From: Futiania mangrovi | GTDB taxonomy: Bacteria; Pseudomonadota; Alphaproteobacteria; Futianiales; Futianiaceae | Direction: 5' to 3' | Assembly (NCBI RefSeq): GCF_024158125.1 | Contig: NZ_JAMZFT010000001.1 | Coordinates: 744,001 to 808,000, forward strand | DNA length: 64,000 nucleotides | Shown: piece after piece, positions 34,634 through 44,409 of the stretch | Position numbering within the stretch: the first letter of the stretch is position 1 | How the letters are laid out: every line of letters begins with the position of its first letter | Notes under the pieces: model-generated | The model's input: the letters and a program-made list of their open reading frames with translations, nothing else | Databases searched by the model: none | Told to the model about the DNA's origin: nothing | Position numbers and translations under genes: made by a program

Positions 34634-34984
34634 GAAGCCGTTCCCTTTCCAGCAAGGCTGATGGAGCGCGTGTGACGGTCCGAACGCCTTGCACGCGGCA
34701 GGCTGCATCCCGGCCTGTCGCGCCTGGGACATCTTGTACTCCATCGTTGTTTCTGTCGGACTGATGTGGATCAGCGCAGCGGCGTCATGGCACATGCAAG
34801 GCGCCAGCGGTCGGCCTCGGCGGCAGCAGAGTCGAGTTGTGCCTGCGGGTCTCGCTGCCGGGCTTTCGAGTACAATGGATCAAGCGTCAATCGGCGGCAG
34901 CCGCGAAAGTGTCGCAGGCCCGCAATGCGTCTGCACCATATGCGGCGGCTGGTCCGCCGCCCATGTAGAGCGCCAGGCCTCGAG

Positions 34985-35350
34985 AACTTCACCCTCGTGA
35001 TCGACGGCGCGCCAGAGGGAATGCATCTCGCCGCCGATCTTCACGTAGACCTCGTCCAGGTGCCATCGCCACTGGCGAAACCCGCGCAGGAACTGGGCCC
35101 GTTTCCTGCGGATCTCGCCGGCGAACATCGGCCCGAACCTGTTCCACCAGAACCGCACCGTCTCGTGGCTGATGTCGATGCCTCGCTCATGCAGCAGGTC
35201 TTCGACGTTCCTTAAGGAAAGCGGAAACCGGACGTGCATCATGACCGCGAGGCGGATGACCTCGGGCGATGTCATGAAATAGCGGAAGGGGCTGGGCATC
35301 CGGGGAGGCCAGGGATGCCGCCCGGCGGGTTCAACGCTTTTCCTTTGACA
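34985..35350 (-). mobile_element. IS6-family insertion sequence remnant, N-terminal transposase half
   Basis: From ATG 35299 the minus strand encodes MPSPFRYFMTSPEVIRLAVM, then FPLSLRNVEDLLHERGID, SHETVRFWWNRFGPMF, and WRWHLDEVYVKIGGEMHSLW, the start of an IS6/IS240-type DDE transposase with its first catalytic Asp (LDEVYVK). Family likeness ends after EVLEA near 34985, so the second Asp, Glu and right end are gone. The left end (to about 35350) is shared with 51904-51970. It lies about 25 bases past the aldolase stop. Confidence 0.85.
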
Positions 35351-35376
35351 AGCCCCGCCGTTCCCCGCGCGCGCTC

Positions 35377-36156
35377 TCAGTCCCCGGAGGCGGTCCTGAG
35401 ATGGCGGAGACCCTCGCTGAGGCCGCCCGCCAGCAGCCCGATGTCGTAGGAGTAGGAGACCATCCGGAAGCCTTTGGACATCCAGTGCCGGCCTATCTCG
35501 ACGGTCGGCGCCATGCAGGCCGCGAACTTGCCGTGCCGTTTGCAGGCCGCGAGCAGGGCGTCCACCGCCGCCTCGATCCGCGCATGGTCCGTCTGACCCG
35601 GAATGCCCATCGACAGTGACAGGTCGAACTGCCCGAGGTGCGCGCCGTGCACCCCGTCGACCGCCAGGATCTCGTCGACATTGGCGACGCCCTTCTCGGT
35701 CTCGATCATGGCCAGCACGATGGTCCGGTCCTCCGCCACCCGCATCTTTTCCGCGATGTCGCCGGCGGCATAGTCGTCGTGCGCGCCGCCGAACATGGCG
35801 CCGCGGACGCCCTTCGGCGGGTAGCGGGTCCAGGAGACGAGCTCGGCGGCTTCCTCCGCGCTCTCGACCATCGGGAACATCAGGCCCATCGCTCCCAGAT
35901 CCAGCAGGCGCGCGGCGAACTGATACTGCTTGCCGGGCGGGCGCACGATCGGCACGAGGTCCAGCCCACGCGCATAGGCGAACTGGCGTTTCATCTCCTC
36001 CACCGAGATCCCGCTGTGCTCCATGTCGTAGAGCGCGTATTCGGCGCCCGCGGCCGAGAGGATGGCGGGCAGGCCGGGCGCCACAAGCTCGAACACCATG
36101 GTCCCGAACGCGGCCTCGCCGCGCTGGAGCTTTTCCTTGACCGGATTGGTGCGCAT
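35377..36156 (-). CDS. HpcH/HpaI-family 2-oxo-acid aldolase
   Basis: 259 residues. Class II pyruvate-type aldolase with the metal and substrate motifs YDMEHSGISVEEMKRQ, GLMFPMVESAEEA, MIETEKGVANVDEI, and HLGQFDLSLSMGIPGQ. It splits 4-hydroxy-2-oxo acids into pyruvate and an aldehyde. ATG 36156 overlaps the dioxygenase stop (ATGA) with gaaggagg upstream. Last gene of the TRAP operon, which fits uptake and cleavage of a keto acid. Confidence 0.9.
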   Translation of the reverse strand: MRTNPVKEKLQRGEAAFGTMVFELVAPGLPAILSAAGAEYALYDMEHSGISVEEMKRQFAYARGLDLVPIVRPPGKQYQFAARLLDLGAMGLMFPMVESAEEAAELVSWTRYPPKGVRGAMFGGAHDDYAAGDIAEKMRVAEDRTIVLAMIETEKGVANVDEILAVDGVHGAHLGQFDLSLSMGIPGQTDHARIEAAVDALLAACKRHGKFAACMAPTVEIGRHWMSKGFRMVSYSYDIGLLAGGLSEGLRHLRTASGD

Positions 36157-36977
36157 CAGCGTGCGCCCTCCTTCGCGGCTTCCGCCTTGCGGAAGCGATG
36201 CAGGCAATCCTCGTCGAGCGGCACGATGGGCGAGAAGTCGCGCGCCGCGAGATACTCCGGCCGGGCGAAGGTCTCTCCGCGATTGTCGACCGTGCAGACA
36301 TTGAGATAGAGGATCACCCGGCGCAGCGGCGTGATGTTCACCGTGGAGCCGTGTACCACGTTCATATTCATGAACAGCACCGAACCCGCGGGTCCGGTGA
36401 TCGCCTCCAGCCCGTTCTCGCGGATCAGCGCGTCGAGCGTCTCCAGCGGGATGTCGTAGCGGTACTTCGCCGCGGCGTCGTGATCCTCGGCCTCGGTATT
36501 GACGCGCGCCTCCTGCACGATGCCTGCGTGCTGCGTATGCGGCACGAGCATCAGCGGCGCGTTGCAGGCCGTCACCTCGTCGAGCAGGATCGAGATCATC
36601 AGGCCCTTCGGCTCCGGCACGCCATCGACCCTGTGATAGGTGCCGAAGTCCTGATGCCAGTCGACGATGGCGCCGCCCATCTGCTTCACGTTCACGCGCG
36701 ACTGGTGCACGTAGATGTGGTTGCCGAGGATCTGCTCGGCGAGCTTTACCAGGCGCGGGTGGCGGGAGAGGGCGCGGAAGCGCTCGTCGATCAGGTGCAT
36801 GCCATAGACGACGTGCGGCTCGCCGTTCTTCTCGCGCTTGACCTCGGGCCCGTCGCGCTGGCCGACCTCGCGCACCGCCTCGTCGAGCACGGCAAGCTCC
36901 TCGGCATCGAGCAGGTTGGGGACCAGCACATAGCCCTTGTCGTTGTATTCCGCGATCTGTTCAGGGGTGAGTTGCAT
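36156..36977 (-). CDS. Phytanoyl-CoA dioxygenase-family Fe(II)/2-oxoglutarate enzyme
   Basis: 273 residues. The iron facial triad is visible: the HxD of VDWHQDFGTYH and the distal His in MNVVHGSTVNITPLRR, followed by the 2-oxoglutarate Arg. Start MQLTPEQIAEYNDKGYVLVP is typical of PhyH. Acts on a small carboxylate or alcohol; the partner aldolase and keto-acid-type TRAP genes suggest a hydroxylation before cleavage, which is an inference. Confidence 0.87.
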   Translation of the reverse strand: MQLTPEQIAEYNDKGYVLVPNLLDAEELAVLDEAVREVGQRDGPEVKREKNGEPHVVYGMHLIDERFRALSRHPRLVKLAEQILGNHIYVHQSRVNVKQMGGAIVDWHQDFGTYHRVDGVPEPKGLMISILLDEVTACNAPLMLVPHTQHAGIVQEARVNTEAEDHDAAAKYRYDIPLETLDALIRENGLEAITGPAGSVLFMNMNVVHGSTVNITPLRRVILYLNVCTVDNRGETFARPEYLAARDFSPIVPLDEDCLHRFRKAEAAKEGAR

Positions 36978-37019
36978 GGGTCTTGTCCTTTCACTTGAGA
37001 GGGCGCGCGCCGCCAGCCA

Positions 37020-38321
37020 TCAGCCCACCAGCCACAGCGCCAGCGGCGGCCAGAACAGCAGCACGCCGAGCGCGACGATCTGGAGGGCGATGAACGGCAT
37101 CATCGCGGCGAAGATTTCCTGCAGCGTGACGTCGGGCGGGGCCACGCTCTTCAGGAAGAAGGCCGCCGGTCCGAACGGCGGGCTGAGATAGGCGATCTGG
37201 ACGTTCAGGCAGAACAGCACCCCGAACCACACGGGGTCGAAGCCCAGCTCGTTCACCAGCGGCACGAAGATCGGCATGGTCAGCAAGCAGATGCCGATCC
37301 AGTCCATCACCGTGCCGAGCACAAAGACGATCAGCATCATCACCATGATGATGCCGAGCGGGCTGAGCGGCAGACCCGCCATGAGGCCCGCCACGAACTT
37401 CGTCCCGCCGATCAGGCCGTAGACGCCGATCAGCGCGCTTGCACCGAAGGTCAGCCACAGGATGGTGCCGCAGATCCGCATGGTCTGGCGCAGCACGGCG
37501 ACCATCAGTTCGACCGTCAACGCATTGCGCACAGCCGCGCAGATCATGGCCCCCGCAACGCCAACGGCGGCCGCTTCGCTGACCGAGGCAACGCCGCCAT
37601 AGATGCTGCCGAGGACAAGGGCGGCGACGCCCACCGGCAGAACCAGGCCGCGCAGCAGCGCGATCTTTTCCGCGAGGCTGAGGTTCTGCCCCTCGTTCGA
37701 GACGGGCCCAAGCTCCGGGTTCAGCCAGCAGCGGACCCAGATATAGGCGAGATAGAGCGCGGCCAGCAGCAGGCCGGGCCCGATCGAGGCGAGGAAGAGA
37801 TCGCCGATCGACACGCTGGCCGTCAGGCCGAAGATGATGAGCACGAGCGAAGGCGGGATCATCGTGCCAAGCGCCCCGCCCGCGCAGATCGTGCCGATCG
37901 CCAGCTTGCGGTCGTAGTTCAGTCGGAACATCTGCGGCAGCGCCACCATGCCGAGCAGCATGATCTCGCCGCCGACGATGCCTGTCATCGCCGCCATGAT
38001 GACCGCCGCGATCATGGTCTGAAGGGCGACCCCGCCGCGCAGCTTGCCCGACCAGACGTGCATCGCGTCGTAGAGGTCCCGCGCTACGCCCGCACGCTCG
38101 AGGATTCCGGCCATCATCACGAACATCGGCACCGAGACGAGGGCGTAATTGTCGACGGTGGAGTAGATCCGGCTCGCGATCAGCGGCAGCGCGTTGGGGC
38201 CGAAGGTCAGCAGGACCGTGACGACCGCGACCGACCCGGTCACGAAGACCAGGTGCACGCCCAGCATCATCAGCAGGACGATCGCCGCTCCCATGAGCAG
38301 TGTGATGGTGCCGATATCCAT
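37020..38321 (-). CDS. TRAP transporter large permease, DctM-like
   Basis: 433 residues with about 12 membrane helices. Features: VPMFVMMAGILERAGVARD, GTMIPPSLVLIIFG, and GTVMDWIGICLLTMPIFVP. It forms the Na+-driven translocation unit. Starts 7 bases after the DctQ stop. Ends 42 bases before the dioxygenase start. Confidence 0.92.
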   Translation of the reverse strand: MDIGTITLLMGAAIVLLMMLGVHLVFVTGSVAVVTVLLTFGPNALPLIASRIYSTVDNYALVSVPMFVMMAGILERAGVARDLYDAMHVWSGKLRGGVALQTMIAAVIMAAMTGIVGGEIMLLGMVALPQMFRLNYDRKLAIGTICAGGALGTMIPPSLVLIIFGLTASVSIGDLFLASIGPGLLLAALYLAYIWVRCWLNPELGPVSNEGQNLSLAEKIALLRGLVLPVGVAALVLGSIYGGVASVSEAAAVGVAGAMICAAVRNALTVELMVAVLRQTMRICGTILWLTFGASALIGVYGLIGGTKFVAGLMAGLPLSPLGIIMVMMLIVFVLGTVMDWIGICLLTMPIFVPLVNELGFDPVWFGVLFCLNVQIAYLSPPFGPAAFFLKSVAPPDVTLQEIFAAMMPFIALQIVALGVLLFWPPLALWLVG

Positions 38322-38328
38322 GTGGCGC

Positions 38329-38805
38329 CTACCGGTTCGGGCCGTTGCGGCACCAGTTGACCAGGATTTGCAGGACCATCGCCGCCGCCGTCAGTACGAT
38401 CAGCGGCTTGAGGATCGCAGGGGTGGGGGAGTTGAAGGCCGTGCGGGTCCGGTGCCAGTTCGACAACGCCTCCCACGCGTGCGACCAGCCACCCCAGACG
38501 ATGGCCAGCAGGAAGACCATCGCCAGCCCGATGTTGAGAAGCGCGACCGCCCGCCGCGCGGGACGCGGCAGGCGATCGCTGATGACGGTGACGCGGATGT
38601 GCTCCTCGCGCTCCAGGGCATAGAGGCCGGAGACCACGAAGCACGCCGCGCTGAGGAGCACGGTCAGTTCGTGGACCCAGACCGTCGGCGCGTTGAACGC
38701 ATAACGCAGCACCACCTCGTAAACCGAGATGAGCACGGCGACGAGGAACAGGGGAGCCATCCACTCCCCGAGCGTTGCCGAGAAACGGCTCATTGGATCG
38801 CGCAC
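38329..38805 (-). CDS. TRAP transporter small permease, DctQ-like
   Basis: 158 residues, four membrane helices, with VYEVVLRYAFNAPTVWVHEL and REEHIRVTVISDRLPR as the DctQ motifs. The GTG at 38805 has ggggacc at good distance; ATG 38793 is the alternative. Pairs with DctM. Confidence 0.88.
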   Translation of the reverse strand: MRDPMSRFSATLGEWMAPLFLVAVLISVYEVVLRYAFNAPTVWVHELTVLLSAACFVVSGLYALEREEHIRVTVISDRLPRPARRAVALLNIGLAMVFLLAIVWGGWSHAWEALSNWHRTRTAFNSPTPAILKPLIVLTAAAMVLQILVNWCRNGPNR

Positions 38806-38850
38806 GACCGGGTCCCCTGTTCACCGCGCCTGCGGGCGCCCACCCTCACC

Positions 38851-39897
38851 TCAGATCAGGCCGATCTGCTTGAGGAAGTCGGTCTGGCTGTCGACGATCT
38901 TGCGCGCCATGGGCGAGTCGGCGGCCAGTTCCTGCCAGACCTCGGAGGCCGTGGCACGGAAGCGGCGGCGGTCTTCCTGCGGCCAGTCGATCAGCGTCAG
39001 GCCCATGCCCCCGGCCGACTGCGCAACCTTCTGATCCTCGATCATCAGGCGCTGATACATGTCGCGCCCGAAGTCGCGCGTGGCCACCGTCAGGATTTCC
39101 TTCAGGTCGTCCGGCAGCGCGTTCCAGCGGTCCATGTTGACGACGATGTCGGTCGCCGGCATCGAGTGGAACCCGGGATAGAGCGCGTAGGGCGCGACCT
39201 TCTGGAAGCCGAGGTCGGTGTTCATCGACAGCGTGCCCCAGTCGGTCGCGTCGAGCACGCCGCGCTCCAGCGAGGTGTAGACCTCCCCGCCGGGAATGCT
39301 GACCGGCGCGCCGCCGAAGCGTTCCAGGATCTTGCTCACCGCACCGGCGGGTGCGCGCATCTTCACGCCCTTCAGGTCCGCGGTGCCGTTGATCGGAACC
39401 TTGCTCGGGATCGACTCCATGCCATGCCAGACCAGGCCGACGTGATAGGTGCCGTGCGCGGCGTAAAGCTCCCGCGCCAGTTCCTTGCCGCCGCCGTACT
39501 CGTACCAGGCCTGCATCTGGTCGGGCCGCTCGTAGGCCCCGGCGAGGTCGCCCAGCATGACGAAGGCGATGTCCTTCTGCGCGACATAGCCGCCGCCGCC
39601 GTTCTGGCCGTCGAGGATGCCGGTCTGCACCGCATCGTAAAGCTCCATCGCACCGACGACGGAACCGCCCGCCAGCGGCTCGATGGTCAGGCGGCCGCCG
39701 CTCATCTTCGCGACGTTCGTGCAAAAGTCGGAGAAGATCTTCATGTTGATCGACCCGGCCGCCCACAATGTCTGGAACCGCCAGGAGAAAGTTTCCTGCG
39801 CTCGGGCCGTTCCCGCTCCGAGGCCGAGTGCCACCGGCGCGGCGGCGCCCGCAAGCATGAACGTGCGACGATTGGTCGTAACGTCTCCGTTGGACAT
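38851..39897 (-). CDS. TRAP transporter substrate-binding protein, DctP/TakP-like
   Basis: 348 residues with a twin-arginine-type signal (TTNRRTFMLAGAAAPVAL, cleavage near ARA-QE). The mature part FSWRFQTLWAAGSINMK and the segment VVGAMELYDAVQTGILDG match the TakP/FcbT1 group, which binds alpha-keto acids and related carboxylates as dimers with a metal. Ribosome site gggaggg. First gene of the operon; expression is probably controlled by the divergent LuxR protein. Confidence 0.9.
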   Translation of the reverse strand: MSNGDVTTNRRTFMLAGAAAPVALGLGAGTARAQETFSWRFQTLWAAGSINMKIFSDFCTNVAKMSGGRLTIEPLAGGSVVGAMELYDAVQTGILDGQNGGGGYVAQKDIAFVMLGDLAGAYERPDQMQAWYEYGGGKELARELYAAHGTYHVGLVWHGMESIPSKVPINGTADLKGVKMRAPAGAVSKILERFGGAPVSIPGGEVYTSLERGVLDATDWGTLSMNTDLGFQKVAPYALYPGFHSMPATDIVVNMDRWNALPDDLKEILTVATRDFGRDMYQRLMIEDQKVAQSAGGMGLTLIDWPQEDRRRFRATASEVWQELAADSPMARKIVDSQTDFLKQIGLI

Positions 39898-39956
39898 CTG
39901 CTTTACCCTCCCACCGATTGTTTTTTCTGTCTTGAGCCGGGTCTGCCGGTTCCGGA

Positions 39957-39970
39957 TGAACCAAAGTTCA
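39957..39970. promoter_or_regulatory. Perfect palindrome between dctP and the LuxR gene
   Basis: TGAAC-caaa-GTTCA, 60 bases upstream of dctP, in the 197-base divergent region. Candidate binding site for the LuxR-type regulator. Confidence 0.4.
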
Positions 39971-40094
39971 CTCTAGAGGGAAGGCGGCTTGGCTGGCATC
40001 CCCCGAATGGGTGAGCTTTTTCTGTATTGGCGTTGTCAGGGACGCCCCCTTCCTGCATCCTCGATTGTCCACTCTGGACGGAGGGGCAGGCGCG

Positions 40095-41237
40095 ATGCAG
40101 CCACCGGATCAGCTGGTCGAGCATATCTACGACGCCAGTGTCATTCGGGACGGCTGGCCGCGCGTCGTCGCGGGCATTGCCAGTTTCTGCTGCGCCAGCA
40201 GCGCACTCGTTCTCGTCAACGACGGTGAGACCGGGCAATTGTCCTTCGCCGACGAGTTCGGCGTCAGCCCTGACTATCGCACCGCCTATCTTGCGGACCT
40301 GAGACGCGACGACCTTCGGCTCGACGACCTCGTCCGCCATCCCGTCGGGACCGTGCGCACGGACACGATGATCCGGCACTACGGCGCCTACACCCGCAGT
40401 CGAGCCTACAGGGAACTGTACAGCAAGCTCGGGACCGAACACGCGCTCGGCGCCTTCCTCTATTCCGACGGGCGGCGCGCTGTGGGGCTGCGGGTCTTCC
40501 GGTCCCACCGGGACGGCCCATTCGGAAAGATGGAAATCCGCCGCTACCGCAGCCTACTCCCCCATCTGAGACGGGCCTTCCGCCTACGCGGCCTGCGCGA
40601 GGCGGAGCACGAGGGGTTCGCCGGTGCCCAGAAGGCTGTCGATCTTCTGTCGTGGGGCGTGTTCTTGGTCGATCCGAAGGGGCGGGTGACGACCCTGAAC
40701 CGATGTGCCGCGCGTCTGTCCGCGCAGGCCGGTTGGGATATCGAACGGACGCTCGTCCACCTGGGAGGGCAGGCGCTGGCGACGTGGAAGGTCGACGGGC
40801 AAACGCGCTTCGTGGCTGCGGTTCCAGGCCGTACGGGCGCGGGCGCGCAGGACGATGCGCTTCACCTGAGCTTGCAGGTCGCCGCACCGGAAACCTCGTC
40901 CCTCGACGACGGCACGCCCTTCGCTGTCGCATTCGTGGCCGAACCTGGCGGGCGCGGGCGGGCGTGCGCCGATGGTCTGCGCGCGCTGCACGCGCTGACG
41001 CCCTCCGAGGCGGCGGTGACCGAGCAGCTCATCGATGGCTGGCGCCTCTCCGTGGCGGCGGAGCGCCTCGGCATCTCTCATGAAACGGCGCGGAGCCATC
41101 TGCGCAGCGTCTTCAACAAGACTGGCATTTCACGCCAGGCCGACCTTGTCCGCGAGGCTTTGCGCGGGCCCGCGCTCGAAGGCGATGCCGCGTCCCGTCC
41201 GGCCGCGGCCCTGGGGCCTATCCCGCGGCGCGGATGA
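40095..41237 (+). CDS. LuxR-family regulator, probable control of the TRAP operon
   Basis: 380 residues. The C-terminal HTH (LTPSEAAVTEQLIDG, LGISHETARSHLRSVFNKTG) lies near 305-360. The N-terminal 250 residues form a sensor of unknown ligand with a PAS-like middle (WGVFLVDPKGRVTTLNRCA). This layout recurs in alphaproteobacterial LuxR proteins. ATG 40095 has ggagggg upstream. Divergent from dctP. The 252 bases that follow hold nothing I recognise. Confidence 0.85.
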   Translation: MQPPDQLVEHIYDASVIRDGWPRVVAGIASFCCASSALVLVNDGETGQLSFADEFGVSPDYRTAYLADLRRDDLRLDDLVRHPVGTVRTDTMIRHYGAYTRSRAYRELYSKLGTEHALGAFLYSDGRRAVGLRVFRSHRDGPFGKMEIRRYRSLLPHLRRAFRLRGLREAEHEGFAGAQKAVDLLSWGVFLVDPKGRVTTLNRCAARLSAQAGWDIERTLVHLGGQALATWKVDGQTRFVAAVPGRTGAGAQDDALHLSLQVAAPETSSLDDGTPFAVAFVAEPGGRGRACADGLRALHALTPSEAAVTEQLIDGWRLSVAAERLGISHETARSHLRSVFNKTGISRQADLVREALRGPALEGDAASRPAAALGPIPRRG

Positions 41238-41489
41238 GCGGGGCCGGGGCCGCGCCTTCGCCTCAGCCGCAGCGGAAGCGCTGGTGCACTCAGACAAAAG
41301 CTAACCAGTCGCAGTTTGCGCAGGGCAAGGGCCTGTCAGGCTACGCCGAGTTGACGCCACGTGTTGAGGGCGGCGGTTCGGCTTTCCTTGAAACTGTCCC
41401 TTCCCCGACGGGACAACACGCTTTGATCGGAGAGTGCCGTCGCAAGATGGTGTATCTTGCACGCCTTGGAATTCATCGGGGAGCCCGTC

Positions 41490-42122
41490 ATGTCTCTAAA
41501 GGTCATCGGGTCCGGCTTCGGACGGACAGGCACGATGTCGACGAAGCTGGCGCTAGAGCAGTTGGGGTTCGGCCCTTGCCACCACATGGTCGAGGTAATG
41601 GAAAACCCGGCCCAGCCGGCCCACTGGAAGGCGATAGCCGCGGGCGAACCCGTAGACTGGACCGCCGTGTTTGAGGGATACCGGGCGCAGGTCGATTGGC
41701 CGGGCGCCGCCGTCTGGCAACAGACCATGACCGCCTTTCCCGATGCCAAGGTGGTACACACCGAGCGTCCTGACGAGGACTGGTGGAACAGCTTCAGCGT
41801 GACCATCAGCAAGTTTTTTGCCCGGGCACCCGACATGGACCTGCCGCCGCATATCGCAGACATTTTCGCTACGATGTCGGGATGGTTCCTCAAGGACACC
41901 TTTGCGGATCATACCGACCGCGCGTGCGCCATCGCTGCCTATCGGGACAACAATCGGAGGGTTCGCGAGCTTGTTCCGCCGGACCGGTTGTTGGTGTTCC
42001 GGGTGGCCGATGGCTGGGAGCCGCTCTGCCGGTTCCTGGACGTTCCTGTTCCGGATACTCCCTTCCCGCGAAGCAACCCCAGGGATGAATTCTGGGCTCA
42101 TTTCGGTGGCGAGCCGGGGTGA
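41490..42122 (+). CDS. Sulfotransferase-family protein
   Basis: 210 residues. The 5'-phosphosulfate-binding loop GSGFGRTGTMSTKLAL is at the N-terminus, then FGPCHHMVEVM, VHTERPDEDWWNSF, and a C-terminal LLVFRVADGWEPLCRFL. This matches the Sulfotransfer_4 type group, whose substrates are mostly unknown. ATG 41490 gives the family N-terminus MSLKVIGSGFG. No PAPS-synthesis genes nearby. Confidence 0.85.
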   Translation: MSLKVIGSGFGRTGTMSTKLALEQLGFGPCHHMVEVMENPAQPAHWKAIAAGEPVDWTAVFEGYRAQVDWPGAAVWQQTMTAFPDAKVVHTERPDEDWWNSFSVTISKFFARAPDMDLPPHIADIFATMSGWFLKDTFADHTDRACAIAAYRDNNRRVRELVPPDRLLVFRVADGWEPLCRFLDVPVPDTPFPRSNPRDEFWAHFGGEPG

Positions 42123-42197
42123 CGAGCGGACACCGCTGCTGCGGCGCGTCGGGGATCCGAACGGAGCGGCACGACAGCGCTGCGCGAGGGCTATCCA

Positions 42198-43958
42198 ATG
42201 GATGCTGAGCGCATGCCGCGGAGACTGACCACGATCCTCGCCGCCGATGTGGTCGGATACTCACGCCTCGTGCGCGTTGATGAGGAGGGAACACTGGCCG
42301 TCCTGCGGTCCCTGCGGGACGAGATCGTCGGTCCCGCAATCGCCGCGCGCGGCGGACGCATCTTCAAGCTTATGGGCGATGGGATCCTGGCCGAGTTTCC
42401 CAGCGTCGTCGAAGCCGTCTGCGCGGCGTCCGAGGTTCAGGACGCGCTCACCGAGCATCAGAAGGGCGTCGATGAAGCGCGGCGGATCAGGCTCCGGATC
42501 GGGGTCAACCTGGGCGATGTCGTGGTCGATGGAGATGACCTGCAGGGCGACGGCGTGAACATTGCCGCCCGGCTCGAGGGGATCGCCGAAGCAGGTGGCA
42601 TCTGCGTTTCAGCCTCGGTCCACGATCTCGTCGGCGGACGGGTTCCGCTGCATTTCGAGGATCTGGGCGAGCAGGCGTTGAAGAATATCGAACGGCCGTT
42701 GCGCGTGTGGAAGGCAGTGAGCGTGTCCGCTGCCCCGGACAGGCAGGGCGCAACCTCGCCGGGGCCGCGGCAGGGGCCATCGATCGCGGTGGTCCCGTTT
42801 GCCAATGTCAGTGGCGACCCCGAACAGGACTATTTCGCCGACGGCGTTGTGGACGAAATCATCACGAGCCTCGGGCGTATGCGCTGGTTGACGGTGATCG
42901 CACGTAGTTCGACCTTCATCTACAAGGGGAGGTCGCCGAGCGTACAGGAGGTCAGCCGCGATCTCTCCGTGCGTTACGTTGTTGAAGGCAGCGTCCGCAA
43001 GGCTGGCCCCCAAGTGCGCATCATTGCTCAGCTCGTCGAAGCCGAGAGTGGCGCGCAGCTTTGGGCGGAGCGGTTCACCGGAGCCCTCGATGACATCTTC
43101 GATCTGCAGGACCGGATCACCGCGGGGGTGGTCGCGGCGATCGAACCTTCGGTGCGGCAGGCGGAGATCCAGCGCGCCAAGCGCAAGCGCCAGGACAATC
43201 TTGACGCCTATGATCTCTATCTCAGAGCGCTCGATTATTCCTTTCGCTTCTCGCCAGACGCACGGGCCGAAGCTCTGCGCTTGCTGGATGAAGCAATAAA
43301 GCTGGATCCCGGCTATGCGGAGGCGCACGGCGTTGCGGCATTCTGCAGGCAGCAGCGATATCTCTGGGGCGGTCGGGACACGGCTGATCGCGAGGCGGCG
43401 TTGCGGCATGCCGATGCGGTGGCCAGGGCACAAACCGAAGATGCCACGTCACTTGCGTTCGCGGCCATGGCGCTGAGTGCGTTGAACGGCCTTCACGACA
43501 AGGCATTGGCGATGTTGGAGCGGGCGGTCGAATTGAACCCGAATTCCGCCGTCGCCTTCATCGTCCGCGCGGTGGTCGAGGCGATCCTCGGCCGGCGGGA
43601 GGAGAGCGCGGCGCATGCGGTAAGGGCCTTGCGCTTGAGCCCTTACGATCCGATGCGCCACATTGCCGAGGGCGCGCTGGCCGTTGCCAAGCTCGCTGCT
43701 GGAGAGCCGAATGCAGGTCTCGTGCATGCCCGGCGTGCGGTAGATGCCAACCCGATCTTCACGCCGGCATTGACGGCGCTCGCGCTTTGCCTGGTGGAAG
43801 TTGGCCGGGTGGAAGAGGCACGTGAGGCGATCGGAAACATCATGGAGATTGCCCCGGACACCTGCATCGGGAACCTGCAAGAACGGTTTCTTTTGGCCAA
43901 CGCGATCGGCTTCGAGCGTGTTGCCGCCGCGATGCGAGCGGCGGGGATGCCGCAGTAG
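42198..43958 (+). CDS. Class III nucleotide cyclase with TolB/FlgO-like and TPR domains (1)
   Basis: 586 residues. Catalytic domain 1-170: ILAADVVGYSRLVRVDEEG and KLMGDGILAEFPS give the two metal Asp, and QGDGVNIAARLEGIAEAGG is the family signature. The middle (IAVVPFANVSGDPEQDYFADG ... DEIITSLGRM) is the FlgO/TolB-like domain. TPRs fill 330-586. Predicted cytoplasmic cAMP or signalling enzyme; some members act without catalysis. Paralogue at 49991. Confidence 0.87.
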   Translation: MDAERMPRRLTTILAADVVGYSRLVRVDEEGTLAVLRSLRDEIVGPAIAARGGRIFKLMGDGILAEFPSVVEAVCAASEVQDALTEHQKGVDEARRIRLRIGVNLGDVVVDGDDLQGDGVNIAARLEGIAEAGGICVSASVHDLVGGRVPLHFEDLGEQALKNIERPLRVWKAVSVSAAPDRQGATSPGPRQGPSIAVVPFANVSGDPEQDYFADGVVDEIITSLGRMRWLTVIARSSTFIYKGRSPSVQEVSRDLSVRYVVEGSVRKAGPQVRIIAQLVEAESGAQLWAERFTGALDDIFDLQDRITAGVVAAIEPSVRQAEIQRAKRKRQDNLDAYDLYLRALDYSFRFSPDARAEALRLLDEAIKLDPGYAEAHGVAAFCRQQRYLWGGRDTADREAALRHADAVARAQTEDATSLAFAAMALSALNGLHDKALAMLERAVELNPNSAVAFIVRAVVEAILGRREESAAHAVRALRLSPYDPMRHIAEGALAVAKLAAGEPNAGLVHARRAVDANPIFTPALTALALCLVEVGRVEEAREAIGNIMEIAPDTCIGNLQERFLLANAIGFERVAAAMRAAGMPQ

Positions 43959-44409
43959 TTCGGGCGGAGAAGTCATGTGTCGGGGCCTTGTGGATGCAAT
44001 GATTGAATTGAGCATCGACTGATCGCGCTTCGGTCCTATGCCCGGCCTGTTGACGTGGCGCGCATGGTCGCTGGCCCTGCAGCGGTCTGCCCGGTGGCTT
44101 CATTTGCTCGCCATCGGTTGAAGGCGGAGGACTTGCACGGTTCGATTCAGAGCACAGCCTTGATCCAAAGTTGCGAGAGCAGGCCCGCGACCTCTTCCGG
44201 CTTTTGCTTCTTCTGGGGCAGTCCCTCGTCTTCCAAACTGGCTCGAAAGCCTACTTCAGGGAGGACCACTTTTCAGAGGGCAGACCATTCCTCGCTTGGA
44301 TACCATACCCAGGCAGCCTTCGTCGGAACCCTCGCCGCAGAGCTTGACGCCCTGTTCGGGAGCCTCGCGCGGCAGGCGGCCGGCGAATAGCCTTGCGCGC
44401 TTTCGCGGT
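43959..44409. other. Gap with decayed sequence
   Basis: No gene I can support. The part 44063-44140 resembles 47512-47574 (shared cores gcccggt, ttgaaggcgg and cttgc), which suggests remnants of a common element. A short minus-strand peptide ending KKQKPEEVAGLLSQLWIKA weakly recalls IS3-type OrfA starts. Confidence 0.3.

Noticed and set aside
44150-44230. Minus-strand peptide with KKQKPEEVAGLL, recalling IS3 OrfA starts
   Set aside because: The match covers about ten residues only; too short to call an IS3 remnant.
44055-44390. A plus-strand frame of 111 codons in the gap after cyclase 1
   Set aside because: No ribosome site, no family likeness, low-complexity Ser/Arg composition.
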